Positions 49,606 to 61,046 of a stretch of 64,000 nucleotides of DNA are shown piece by piece (position 1 is the stretch's first letter; each line of letters opens with the position of its first letter). The stretch comes from Alisma plantago-aquatica (Eukaryota; Streptophyta; Magnoliopsida; Alismatales; Alismataceae): positions 743,500,556 to 743,564,555 of the forward strand of contig OY856413.1 of NCBI GenBank assembly GCA_963693085.1, written 5' to 3'. A program made the position numbers and the translations under genes. The notes under the pieces are model-generated. The model worked only from the letters and a program-made list of their open reading frames with translations. It made no database searches and was not told the DNA's origin.

Positions 49606-50345
49606 TCAGATAGCTCTGGGAGAAAGCTTGTCAGGTTTGGGATCAAAATTATGAACGAAGGCGACACAACCAAAACTCAAGGGGTTAGAGGGAACAATGT
49701 GGATTGAGGGTAACCAATGGAAAAAAGGAGTGCGCTTCCTGAGAACAGAGGAAGGTTGGTGATTAATAAGGAAGCAAGCAGTGAGGACCGCATCAAAGCA
49801 AAAAGACTTAGGTGAGTTGGCATGAATGAGAAGCGAGCGTGTAATGTCAAGTAAATGACGATTTTTACGCTTGGCAATGCCATTTTTGTGTGGAGAGTAT
49901 GCACACGAGCGTTGATGAAGTATCCCTACATCACGACAAAAGGAAGAGACAACCTTTTGAGTATATTCAAGGGCATTGTTGGTTTGAAGAACTTTAATAG
50001 ACGTTGAAAATTGAACCGAAACCAATTTGTGAAAATCGCGGATTAGTGTAAAGACTTCATCACGAGTGCAAAGTAAGTAAAGCCATGTCATCTTAGAAAA
50101 GTCATCCACAAATTTAAGAAAATTGATATAGCCATTATAACTAGTAGTCCTGAAGGGATCACAAACATCAGTATGAACTAAGTCAAGCATATGAGATGAT
50201 TGTTTACATATATGTGCCGAGAAGGACACACAATGGTGTTTCCCTAGCTGACAGGCATTACAGTGAATGGAAGAACATGAAGATAAAGAACTCTCTAATA
50301 GTTTAAACTTGTCTAAAGGTAAATGGCCATGGCGTAGATGTAAGT
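49606..50345 (-). pseudogene. Copia integrase remnant
   Basis: The pre-integrase CNACQLGKHH is followed by LVHTDVCDPF (first catalytic D kept), FVDDFSKMTWLYLL, VLQTNNALEY (second D is N) and SPHKNGIAKRKNRHLLD (E is K). Open over 207 codons yet two of three catalytic residues are changed. Confidence 0.9.
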
Positions 50346-50687
50346 GAAGTGGAGTGGAGGAAAGAAGGGCTCATGGTGGTCTAGAGGGTGGGGTAGAAAA
50401 GTAGTAGAGATCACCAGAGCGTACTCCCTGCCAAATCATCGTCAAATCCCTCCAATCCTGTAAAACCAAACCAAACGGATCAAAAGTTACAAAATATTTG
50501 AGAGACAACAATTTTTGCTACAAACATCAAATTGTATGGAAAGTTTGGAACAAAGTGGACAACACTCAACTTAACTTTAGAAGAAATTGGAACAGTGCCA
50601 CACCAAGTTACTCGTTTAACCGACCCATCTGCCATGGTGACTGAAGAATGAGGGATAAAGGAATCTAATGTGGTTAAAAGATGGGGC

Positions 50688-50729
50688 ATACCAGTCATAT
50701 GTTGAGTCACAACATAATCCATAATCCAG
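50688..50729 (-). pseudogene. Copia aspartic protease remnant, active site lost
   Basis: WIMDYVVTQHMTGM corresponds to the copia WILDSGASxHMTG motif. The catalytic D-S/T-G is now D-Y-V, so the protease is dead. Confidence 0.85.
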
Positions 50730-51039
50730 TTAGAACTGAAAACAAGCATGGACGCCCCAAAGTTACCTTGAGAAGAGGTGGCTAGGTGGGCAGAAGAACC
50801 GACAATAGGTAAATCCCGACCTACCAATCTGAAGAGGTAGAAGCAATAATACTATTGTGGAGGGGAGGATTCCCATAATATTGGACAACTTGACAAAGGC
50901 GTTCATATCCCTTACTAGATAATGAGACATAAGAAGTTTGAGAAGATGACTATGGTGAAGGAGGTGCACATCCAATTGTCACGACTGATGCTTGACCAAT
51001 GTGGGCAAGTACTTGAGCAACATGGGCAGAGCCTCTACC

Positions 51040-51806
51040 ACGTCCTCTCCTATAGTGAGGTGGATATCCATGCTTCGAGTGGCATACATCTTCAGTGTGG
51101 CCTCACTTGCCACAATAAGTGCATTTTGGACGTTAGCCTCGTCTACGACCACGACCTTTGGCCGTCGCATCCATTGCTGGTGGAGGTTCAAATGTAATAG
51201 TGGCAGAGATTTGAGGAGCAAGCATCTCAAATTGGGCTAGACGTGCATATGCCTAGTCCTTAGATGGAAGGGTTGCCCCAACCAAGAGTAGTTGTCACAC
51301 CGCAGCAAAGCGAGGATGAATCCCGTTGAGTAAGCAACCCGTTAAAAGAGTCTCCTGCTCCATAGTGACTTCATCGGAGAGAAGAAGTTGAGTTGGTTTG
51401 CCAAGGCCTTCATGGAGTAAAGGTACTTAGACAAGGGTCTCTCTCCTTTCTATTAGGATAAGATCTTATCCATGATGTTATATATGTGTAGGCAATTGTC
51501 TTCTTGAGTGAAGAACTGCTTCATCTCCTCACCCATAGTTTTGGTGTTATGGTGCCACATGTTTTTGACCACAACATCTGACTCCATGCATGCCCAAAGC
51601 CACGAAAATACTTGATTGTTGCCTGTCACCTAGGCATCATCAGGAACCGTCGTCGCGTCATCAGTGATAAATTTGAGTTTGCCCCGGGACTCAAGGAATG
51701 TCTGGAAAGCATTCATCCACAATAGAAAGTTATCACCATTAAGTTTAACATCAAATACTTGGGACATATCGTTGTAAACGATAGTCGGCTTAGAAGAATC
51801 ATCCAT
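51040..51806 (-). pseudogene. Copia gag remnant with CCHC knuckle
   Basis: Starts MDDSSKPTIVYNDMSQVFDV, with LNGDNFLLWMNAFQTFLESR typical of copia gag (UBN2-type). It is broken by a stop near 51630 and by frameshifts. The zinc knuckle CTYCGK*GHTEDVC at 51123-51082 keeps C, C, H and C but has an in-frame TGA. Confidence 0.85.
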
Positions 51807-52651
51807 GATGAGGTAAGTAAAGTACCAGATATAATGGCACAGTGCAAATAGAAAATAAAAGTACTGGAATGTGACATGGTACAAAGAATAGAGCAGAAAT
51901 ACTACCGAATTAATGGCACGATAGGATAGAACATAAATAATACCAGATTGATGGCACAATAGGATAGAATAAAAATACTATCAGATTAGTGGCACGGTAG
52001 GATAGATGAACACAAGATCCCTAATTTTTAAGAAAAACACTCAACCATGTAGATTAGGAAAACCACATAGAGAGGAAGAAAAAGTAAAACGTTTCCTCTT
52101 TTTATTTTCGTGTTTTATAAATCAGCACATGATCTTTTGGATCTTTTTTTAAACTTTTTTTTATAGTTCTTGGTGACTAGAGACACAAGACACGGTGAAA
52201 AAACTAATACGCCACCGAAATAAGCCTTGTTTCCACTAATCGTAATGGCTTAGAAAAAAATAATCAGATATGTAGATAATGGAACTTATCCATTAGATCA
52301 GCGCCAACGAAAAGGGACACCGTCACGACAAGAATAGTATTAATATAACCAAATAAAAAGTGAAGCTCGGTGGATTAATCTAAGACATCCCATTGTCGTC
52401 TTCTCTTCGGTACGCAACGTCTCCAATCACTAATATGAGAAGCACTTGTGCCATCACGAACAACAACTCAGATATCTATAGAGCACCGTTACGCCAGTTA
52501 CAAACAGGTTGCCTTCACCGAGAAAATCAAAACCAAATCACATCATATGGATGACGATCCAGATTGGATGTGGCAGTCGTTGGGAAAGGGAAAAGAAAAT
52601 AGGGAACTCAAAGGAAGGAGCGGGAGGATCAGGGCTAGGGTAATGCTCTAA
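51807..52651 (-). other. Copia leader between primer site and gag
   Basis: About 0.85 kb with no ORF recognised, an expected untranslated leader. Confidence 0.6.
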
Positions 52652-52952
52652 TCTATACTACTATAAAAAGAGCAAGTTTGATGGTGCGCTCTCCTTGATT
52701 CACTCTCTTCTCTCCTTTTTTTAAGAAATTTTACTCATATAAATATTTATTTCCACACTCTCCAATTAACTTTTATTATCTTTTATTCTGTATTTCTCTC
52801 CATCCCACGGAAACGGTTACTTGAATCTCTCCTTTCAAACAACTAATACAAATATCTTTTACCGTAAGGACCCTTTCACGGACGAGTCCTCTCCCTGCAC
52901 ATTTCCAACAAATTTTATATGTCACGTGCATGTGCACGTGTGCGTTCACTAG
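52652..52952 (+). mobile_element. Non-autonomous Helitron, 301 bp
   Basis: Starts TCTATACTACTATAAAAAG, ends CTAG, inserted between A (52651) and T (52953) without duplication. Near the 3' end is the hairpin CACGTGCATGTGCACGTG (8-bp stem, TG loop), 8 to 10 nt before CTAG. All three marks are canonical for Helitrons. Removing it restores GCTCTAATACCA, the complement of a tRNA primer site. Confidence 0.93.
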
Positions 52953-52957
52953 TACCA

Positions 52958-53077
52958 CCTAGAAAGATGTGCTTTCACCAAAACAAATAAGAGTATTAGG
53001 TCTCTTATATATAGGAGCCAAGAAGTACATGGGATAAATAGATACAAGGGAAAATACAATGGGCCTAAGCCTAACTA
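52958..53077 (-). repeat. Copia 5' LTR, outer end truncated
   Basis: Matches the 3' LTR from TTGATTAGTT(A/G)GGC to GCACAT(A/C)TTTCTA. The first ~14 bases and the target duplication are gone; LARD sequence resumes at ATGAGAAATAATC. Confidence 0.88.
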
Positions 53078-54488
53078 ATCAATGAGAAATAATCAAAATT
53101 AGTAGAATTTGATTTCCTAATACCTTTCCAAATCAATACCTAATCAAATACAAATACAAGCAAGGTTTCTGATTATTTTAGCCGAATATAATTAGTCTTT
53201 CAACATGAATACAAAACTTAAGAGGGATAAAATCATTCACGAAAGGTGGAAAACACCTTTAAAATGTAGTTCAAACTTTGAATTTCTAGAAATCCAATCA
53301 ACCTCTAACAACTGAATCCATTTCTTCCTTTTCTCAACTCGAAAACCCCAAAAATGGAGATTGGGAGAGAAAGAGTGAGAAAAGGGGAATATTTGATAAT
53401 CATTTTGTATCAAATCAGAGGAGGGACGAAATCTTGACATGTGAGAGAAGATTCACCGTGAAAGATTATGCAAAGAAAACTTACTCGATTTCATCATATC
53501 TCGGATAGTGAAACCCTAGGTCAACATCTCCACCACTTTCTCCTCTCAAAACCCGAGCTCTCCTCACTCTTTAGGATTTCAATTATTTGGAATGGATCAA
53601 GAAATATGAGAGATCCTTGGGTGCTAGGTTGCTCATATAGATCAATTAAGGTACTTGGGTCAATTGCAAATTGACCCAACTTACACTTTCTTTTAATCAA
53701 TAGATTTTTTGTCATAAAATATGTTACTGAAAAACATTTATATAATAGGTCAAACCTCCTTCAACAATTATGAAAATTTATCATGTTATGAGAGAGTTAT
53801 TTTAGATCTCTATTTAAAATTTCAGATTGCCAATAAAAAGATAAAAATCAAATACTAACTACTATTTTGAGCCAGAATGCATGGTCAGCTGAGTTTGTCT
53901 AGGGGAAACTCGATTGACACCACACTTTGTAGAATTCAAACATCATCAAGTAATTATGAAAATTAAAAAATATATGAAATGGATTTTCTAAGCTATAATT
54001 AAAATTTTAGATCATTTGGATGTACCAATAAAAAGATAAATTCAAATACCACACTGCTATATATCAATTTGAATACATGGTCAATTGAGTTTGTCCTGGG
54101 AAAAATCGACCAATAAATAGGTCAAAAAACTCTTGAAAAAGTCTGATGTTTTGCAAGAACACTAATAATTGAGTTCTCCGAACCATATCCAAATTTCAAC
54201 TAAATCAAAGTTGTAAACACTAAAAATAATTTGAATACTGCTATACTTATCAAATTTTGTATTCATATTTTACCAAAACCCAAATGTTTGGCCGATTAGG
54301 TTTTTCAATTCTCAAATCCTAATTATACAAATCAAGGTATGATTAAAGCTTCTTATTATGTTTAAAACATCATAATTAAACTACCGTAATCAATCAAGCT
54401 TTAAACAATGATCAATCTAGTTAAGCACACAATCATCCAAGTAAACCCCAATTAGATGGTTAATCTAAAAATGTGTCCTTACAATTCA

Positions 54489-54900
54489 ATCCATCTTTAG
54501 TTTCATCAATCAACACACTATCATCAGTAAATTACATGCACCGATGAATATCATCCTGAACACACTATGTCAGCTCATATACAACAAGAACAGATAAACA
54601 CTGGCTCAGTGTCGATCCTTGATTTTCCTTAACTGTGATAAGAAATGTTGGTGCCTCTCCTTCAATAGTCATCACACTTGTAGTTGAGTTATCGTACATG
54701 CCTTTAGTCAATTTAATGTATTGGACTATTACAACCTTCTCTAAAACCATCCACAACACTTCCTTGTGTACTCAATCATAAGCCTTCTTGACATCAGTAA
54801 AAACCATATGAAGATCTCTTTTGATTCCTTTATACTAATCTATAATATTTTGTAATAACCTAGATATTTATCTCGCCTCATGTATTTTCATCTACTTCAT
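54489..54900 (-). pseudogene. RTE-type LINE, reverse transcriptase core (before LARD insertion)
   Basis: Minus strand: RDLHMVFTDVKKAYD, VHKEVLWMVLEK, YIKLTKGMYDNSTTSV, GSTLSQCLSVLVVYELT, then FTDDSVLIDETKDGLN. These are RT blocks of plant RTE LINEs (DLEKAYDRVPREVLW, QGSALSP, FADDIVLVDET). The catalytic box reads TDD instead of ADD; several stops. The frame continues into 38293 after removing the LARD. The 5' part beyond ~54900 is not recognisable. Confidence 0.9.
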
Positions 54901-57900
54901 TGTTTCCCTTTTTCTCAATCTTGAATTTATTTCATGATTGAATGTGTTTTAATGATCGATTGGTTTGTCTTATGTACATATGTCTTGTAGAAGCACTCAA
55001 TTAAACTTGAAATTCTAATTTGCAAGCACATTACACATTACCCTTCTCAACCCTATTTGTTTCCCCTCTATGTTTCCGTTTCTACTATAGTCTTGTATTG
55101 ATGGTGAAGAGCACATTCTCACATTCCCAAGGCACATTTTTTTCTTCTCAAAATGGAGCTAGGACAAAGAAGTTTTGCTTAATTCTAATCCATTGAATTC
55201 TTACTATTTTTCCCTAGTCTATCGACCTAGTTTTGGCCTTGGGCCGTCCGATTTGGGACATTCCCAGTGTGATCATGGAGCGCACTTACTTTCCCCCTTC
55301 TCTTTTTTTTTTCCTTTTTTCGCTTGACCATAATGGGTTGCATGGACTGCTATATCTTGTGTGTCATGGATCCATGAGGATCTGATAGTCATGAGGATAG
55401 TTCTCCTTCTCAACATAGGTGTTGCACTGCAGTATCTGAGTAGTCACCTAGCCCGATCATCGTACCTCCTCCACCACCCTCCCTATTTTGTAACCTACCA
55501 TACCTTGGTCGCTTGACCCACGAAACCAGTCAATGAGGCATGAACTTAGTCAAGCAAGGTGTTGTCTAACAACCCTCCTCTTCTAACCCTAACCAACATA
55601 TCCCCACACATCCAAACCACCTATAACCCCCTATCGCTCTTGATCCACCAAGTATATTCTTCAACCTTAGTTCCTCAAGCTAGCCCAAAAACCCTCCCCA
55701 GTAACTTCAAACCTTGAAGTCACCACCTACACCCGCTTGGTTTCTGATCTTAGTTGGGGAAAGAAGATGACACATCAGATCGGGGGCTGGACGACTCCGA
55801 TTGACCAGCCTCACACATGTGCTTCTCCCCCCAACTATTGTCCTCTCTCCCATATCTAGCCCTCTCAATCTCTCTCTTTTCCATACATGTGCCCAACAAC
55901 CAAGTACAATGTGTCATGCCGACCTAGGCCCATGCTCTGTCACCCACTCATCCTTTCTCTCTCGCTTGCTCTCTCTTGCTTGAAAGTGGACCCTATAGGT
56001 GTCTCACCCTCTTGCAATGCAACACGTGCCCCTTATGGACCCACAACCTCAGTCATGTGGTGCAACACCCAATTTCATTCATGGTTCTAATGTCGTGTAT
56101 GGTCACCCAAACCCACTTATCATCACCCCGTCACGTGCCAAGCCGTAGTTGATGCACCCAACCGTGTGCCATCATCATGGACAATGTGGGGACAAATATG
56201 TAGCCATGAACAAGGGAGTGCATCCAATGGATCAACCACAGGCCGACCCCCTTTGCCCCTCTCAATCTCAACCCACTTAAGGGTAAATTGTCTGAATCCC
56301 TATTTGAGGATATAAAATTCAAATTGCTTTATTTTCTTGGTCTATTAAGAAAAATCTAAGATACAATGTATCATTTTGATCACCATATCATCACCTATAT
56401 AATGATACCAATACCTACTGCTAATTTTGCATGTTTCACCTATGATTTGGCAAAGATGATCTCTTTATGATCTTTTATTTAGTAATCAACCTCAATCGTG
56501 CACTATATGTATCGCTAATGACCTTTAGTCATTCAAATACCCTAAAAAGAAATCTTTAACTCTATTTAACTATGAGGTTGTCTTGGAACATCTATATGCA
56601 CCCTAAGGATCATATGGACCTTATATGATTATCCTTGACCTAAAGGTGATCATTTATGTGCTTACATGCTATAACTTGACCAATTTCTTGGACTTTGGCT
56701 TAATTTGAGATCATCTATCTTTTAATCTCAAATCGGTAACCTTTCTAATGACATGTAACATAATTAACTAAGATATCATGATAAGTAGCCTATGTTCGGC
56801 TCATGATACCCCAAGTACCTAATTTTTGCATTTAAAATGACCTAGTTGACCTAGTTGTTACCGTATGATGAAATATAACCTTTATGCAAGCCTCTTTCTC
56901 TCTTAGATTAAAATAGAAATAACCCCTCTTATAACTCTTCTAAATATGGATGTTCTATCTAGACCTAAGGTGGCTTTGGGATACTAGTTCCACGTTGAAT
57001 AAATGTACACATGTTGACATGATTGGATCTGTGCTTGAATATTATACAACATAGGTCTAGGAGAATATCCATATGATTATGGTATCCAAAACCTACTAAT
57101 TTCAGACCCCATGTTATACCTATTTACATATTGGGCCTTCTTTGGCTTGGGTCCTTCTCTAGGAATCTTACATAAGGATCATAACTTGTCCACTACTCAA
57201 AAGGTGCGCTTGATCTGTTCACACTACCATTATATTGCATTATTCTATGTATGTTTGGATGAATTATTAGCTATTTCATTACTTGGTTGAGATATTTTTC
57301 CTATGAATGCTACTTTCATGTTTGATTATACTATGTTGACAAATCTTGAACATAATATAGAGAAATCCATTATATAAACTTGTGTAGCAACCCAGAATCT
57401 CAAGGTAAGGGAACAAGGCATGATCGAAATATGGTTAGCTCATTGAATTTGGTCTTGAGGCCCCTCACGTAAAAAATAGGGCAACATACAAGATTTGATG
57501 CCTAAAATGCCCCTCACAGACCCTTCCTTCAAAAGTGGTCTAAAGACCTAATGTTGATATATGGATAAAGAAACATAAACCATGCTTTGTATAATAGAAA
57601 GTCATTTCAAGGGTTCTCGCTTTGTTTCTTCTTCTTTCTTATTATAATGTTTCTAGCCAAACATCTTTATTACTCTTAAACTATAATTACACACCCTTTC
57701 TAGTGTTCTTCATGCTTTGGCATTGGTATATTTTGTTTATCGAATTTCTTATTGCCAAATGAATAGCCACTGCACTCACAACGACTAATCTATGAAATGA
57801 AACATCAGTGGGATATCCTTGAAATAGAATGGGTACATGCCTTTTCTCCTTCATGTATCTTGTTATATCCTTAATCTTAATATTGATCTTACATATATAT

Positions 57901-60900
57901 TGTTTGTGTAAAACATTTCTACCATTTTTTGGACGGATTCCCAAACCCTACTACCACGAACTATGTAGTCTGTGGGGGTGTGATGAGGGTAACAAATGGT
58001 TACGTCACAAATGGTATTAAACCCACACACATGGATGTATATATATATTTAAGGCATAACACAACATAAGAACCTAGGGAGAACTAAAATACATAATGGT
58101 GAAACTAAAGAAATGGATATAGTGCTAAACATGGAAGTTCTGGCTTGTCTTCACTTTCTATCTGACTAGTTCACTAGCTGAGGTTTCTCTACACACATAC
58201 CTTCCCAAAGTGGATTCAAGATTGTATTAGGTTTCTTCCCTTGAAGTGTAGAGTCTTCTAGCATCTCGTCTCTTCTTTATGGACTACCTAAGCCACCCAA
58301 GTAGATGATAATTAGTTAGTTTCTTCATATCCACATGTGATTCTTCTCTCATGACTAATAATCACATGGTTCCTTGATTATGGGTAGCTTATGTATGGGA
58401 AACAATCTTTTAAAATTATGTAATTCCAATTTAGATGACAATGGCATGATATGATCTTAAATTGAAAACTCTATTTTGCTCAATGAACGTACTACTGAAA
58501 GTAATGTATTCATGTGTAATACCTTGCATAATGCCAACCCATGGTTACCAAATCTACATGGGTGCTTTCTATGTTTGAAGTAAATCACAAAATCCTTGAT
58601 GTGGTGAAATTTGGTAGAACCCATGTTTTATACCTCATGGTTGATGAGATCCATATTGATTAAATTTGTGTTGTCTCTATTCTGATCAAACTTCAAACAT
58701 AACTAAGCAAAACTCTCCATATTGATATGTATCATGCCTGTAGTTTGATATGACTATGTCTTCAGACCCATAGATCATGATGGGAAGACTTTTTACAAGA
58801 GGCAACTCCCCTATTAATTACCATGCCTCTCTATAAGGCCAAATTTTGAATGGAGTGAATCATTCAAAGTCTTGACAATGTACTATTATGCTTAAACTCT
58901 TGAATTCCCAATTTGACTTCTCAATTTCCAGAAGACACCCTACCATGATCTATGAAAGGAAGGGGGTAATATTATGACCCCAAGTTTGCAAAATCTTGAA
59001 ATATGGTTTTCATGTTATGACCTTAATCTTTGACCTCATGACCCCATGAAATATGATTTGAATATTGATACTCTCCCTATTTTGATAAGCTTGATGTTTC
59101 ATGACTCATGAAGACTATTGTTCTAGATTAAGGTGGTAGTTGGCTCATAAATCCCCTTATCTAAGTCACATCCCTATTGTGACTACCTATAAATTTTCAT
59201 CTTGTTGCTTATTTAGAGTTCGAAAAGGTAAATGCTTCCACATGATTGTGATTTCCAGACCTAATTACCTGATAGGTCATATGTTATGAGGATTTTGACA
59301 CTCGATATTTATTCTCCATTTGATTATAAACTTGACCACAATGATTGTAGTTGGTGGTTAAGGTTCCTAAAAGGACTAAGGTCTAGATCATTCATCGAAC
59401 TCGAATACTATGATGATGAAATTGATGTTGATATAATGAAATGTTTGTCAATTGTTTTTTATCAATGAATGATTACACATGTGGTCTGAGTATGAACCTA
59501 TACCATAGCTTTGAAAGTTTTGGACATATACCTCGTGATGTCCCAATGACTCTTGATATTCAATTTATGAAATCTCAACATGTGATTATTGATCTCCAAA
59601 ATGGTATTAATCCTTGAACATGATTTTCAGACCTTAAGATCACCCTTGATTCATGACTAATGGCTTTCATATTCCCAAATTTTGAAAATTTTAAATTGAT
59701 GACTATGTTGATTCTCTCAATTTATGACATAGTGTTTAGATCTCGTGTGGACTAGGGTGGGACATTCCATTGAATTTGAAAATGGAATCATGATCGAAGT
59801 ATGATGTTTGTCTCGAATACAAAATCTCAATCATTAAAGTATAACCCCACCTAGGACAATATAGAAGCTAGGACCTTGAAATGTTGGGATTGAGAGTCAT
59901 GTTGTACTCCTGATTCAAGAGCTCTATTCGTTTGACCTAAAATTTGATCTCTCCAAAAATTGTGATCATATGATGATCTCTCCAAGTATGATGATCTATG
60001 TGATGATCTTTTATCTTTGATGATCCATGTGACTACATGTTTACTTTGATGCTCAATTGCTCAATTTTGAGATAGTGTTAATACTGAAGGAATACCAAGA
60101 TTATTGATATATATCTAGTCTGATCAGTCAACTAGGTTATCCAGTTGACCAAGTGGGAGAATCTTGACCTAGGAAATCAATTGGACCATCCCTTCAATCA
60201 ACCGACATGTCCAAATGGGTGACTAGACTTTCCAGACGAACGACTCTGCTTCCAATTAGTCCATCAATGATTCAATTGATTTCATATTTCTATTAGAAAC
60301 CAATTAACGTGTGTCCATTATTATACTCCTCTCCATGTGCATCCTATGTATGTGTCCCTATAGGCTCTGTTTTACATTGGTAGGATATTTATAATCATAT
60401 TATGATTCTACATACAAAGAATTGTATCTTGAAAGACTTCATTGCCACCCAAGTAATTGGAGAAGATGGAGGCTTCAATCTAGGATTGTGACTAATGTTA
60501 TAATGATTGTATAATACCTTTATCTTGAATATCCATGTTGAGTTTGAATCATGGAAAATTCATCCTCTTAATGTTCAATCTTATTCATTTATCTAGAGTG
60601 GACCATATGAGATAGATATGAGATCAATATCATATATTGACTCACATGAGCATGGTGATACATTTCATAGTTTCACCAGTGACTAGGATATCACTCCAAC
60701 ATGAGGGACAAATTACATCTACATCACTCACAATGATCCATGTGTGTCACAATGCACCCAAGCACTACCTTTAAGGAAACCCTTATTCAAACTCATGTTG
60801 CTTAGTGTTAAAGGTATACCAAACAACATGCTATTATTGTAGTGACTTTAGGTATATGGATCAAAATCACTACTATCACCTGAGATATGGTTTTGACTGC

Positions 60901-60911
60901 TATTCATGGGA
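54901..60911. other. AT-rich region, no gene recognised
   Basis: 55.2-56.3 kb is C-rich on the plus strand with short ORFs without family features. 56.3-60.6 kb is full of TTGA, CATGA and ATGATC words, lacks ORFs over 85 codons and may be an old retroelement, but I found no paired ends. Confidence 0.45.
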
Positions 60912-60926
60912 ATGATGTATCATACT

Positions 60927-61031
60927 TTTAAAAAAAAATGGCCATTCTATTCATCCTGTGGCCTGGGCTCGATCCTGGGACCTCTCACTAACAAACTGGG
61001 TGTCTAGCCATCTTGGTGTCTTCTGTTAGAC
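60927..61031 (-). mobile_element. tRNA-derived SINE with 15-bp target duplication
   Basis: Flanked by ATGATGTATCATACT at 60912-60926 and 61032-61046, perfect. Minus strand has AAGATGGCTAGACACCC (A-box region) and GGATCGAGCCC (B-box-like), then GGATGAATAGAATGGCC and an A-rich tail. Same family as 43516-43620. Confidence 0.92.
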
Positions 61032-61046
61032 ATGATGTATCATACT

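Larger units (their letters stand above)
47519..53077 (-). mobile_element. Decayed Ty1/copia retrotransposon
   Basis: Order on the minus strand: LTR, split primer site, gag, protease, integrase, reverse transcriptase, RNase H, polypurine tract, LTR, which is copia order (integrase before reverse transcriptase). LTRs are short: 138 bp at 47519-47656 (TG...CA) and 120 bp left at 52958-53077, which lacks its outer ~14 bp. Many stops and frameshifts and mutated active sites make it inactive. It sits in the LARD LTR in the same orientation. Confidence 0.93.
38294..54483 (-). mobile_element. LARD-like LTR retroelement, minus orientation
   Basis: Two long direct repeats (38294-43205; 44181-54483 with the copia nest inside) flank only 975 bp. 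Flanking 5-bp duplication ATTCA is perfect (38289-38293 and 54484-54488). Termini are TG...CA except the 43205 end, now CC. In minus orientation a primer site TGGTATTACATCC (44177-44165) follows the upstream LTR, similar to the initiator-Met site, and a purine run AAAAGGAGGAGAGAATT precedes the downstream LTR. No gag or pol, as for Large Retrotransposon Derivatives, which need proteins from a partner. Confidence 0.9.
44181..54483 (-). repeat. LARD 5' LTR, interrupted by the copia element
   Basis: Collinear with 38294-43205 over 44181-47518 and 53078-54483. About 153 bp equivalent to 41633-41785 of the other LTR are missing at the copia junction. Confidence 0.88.
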
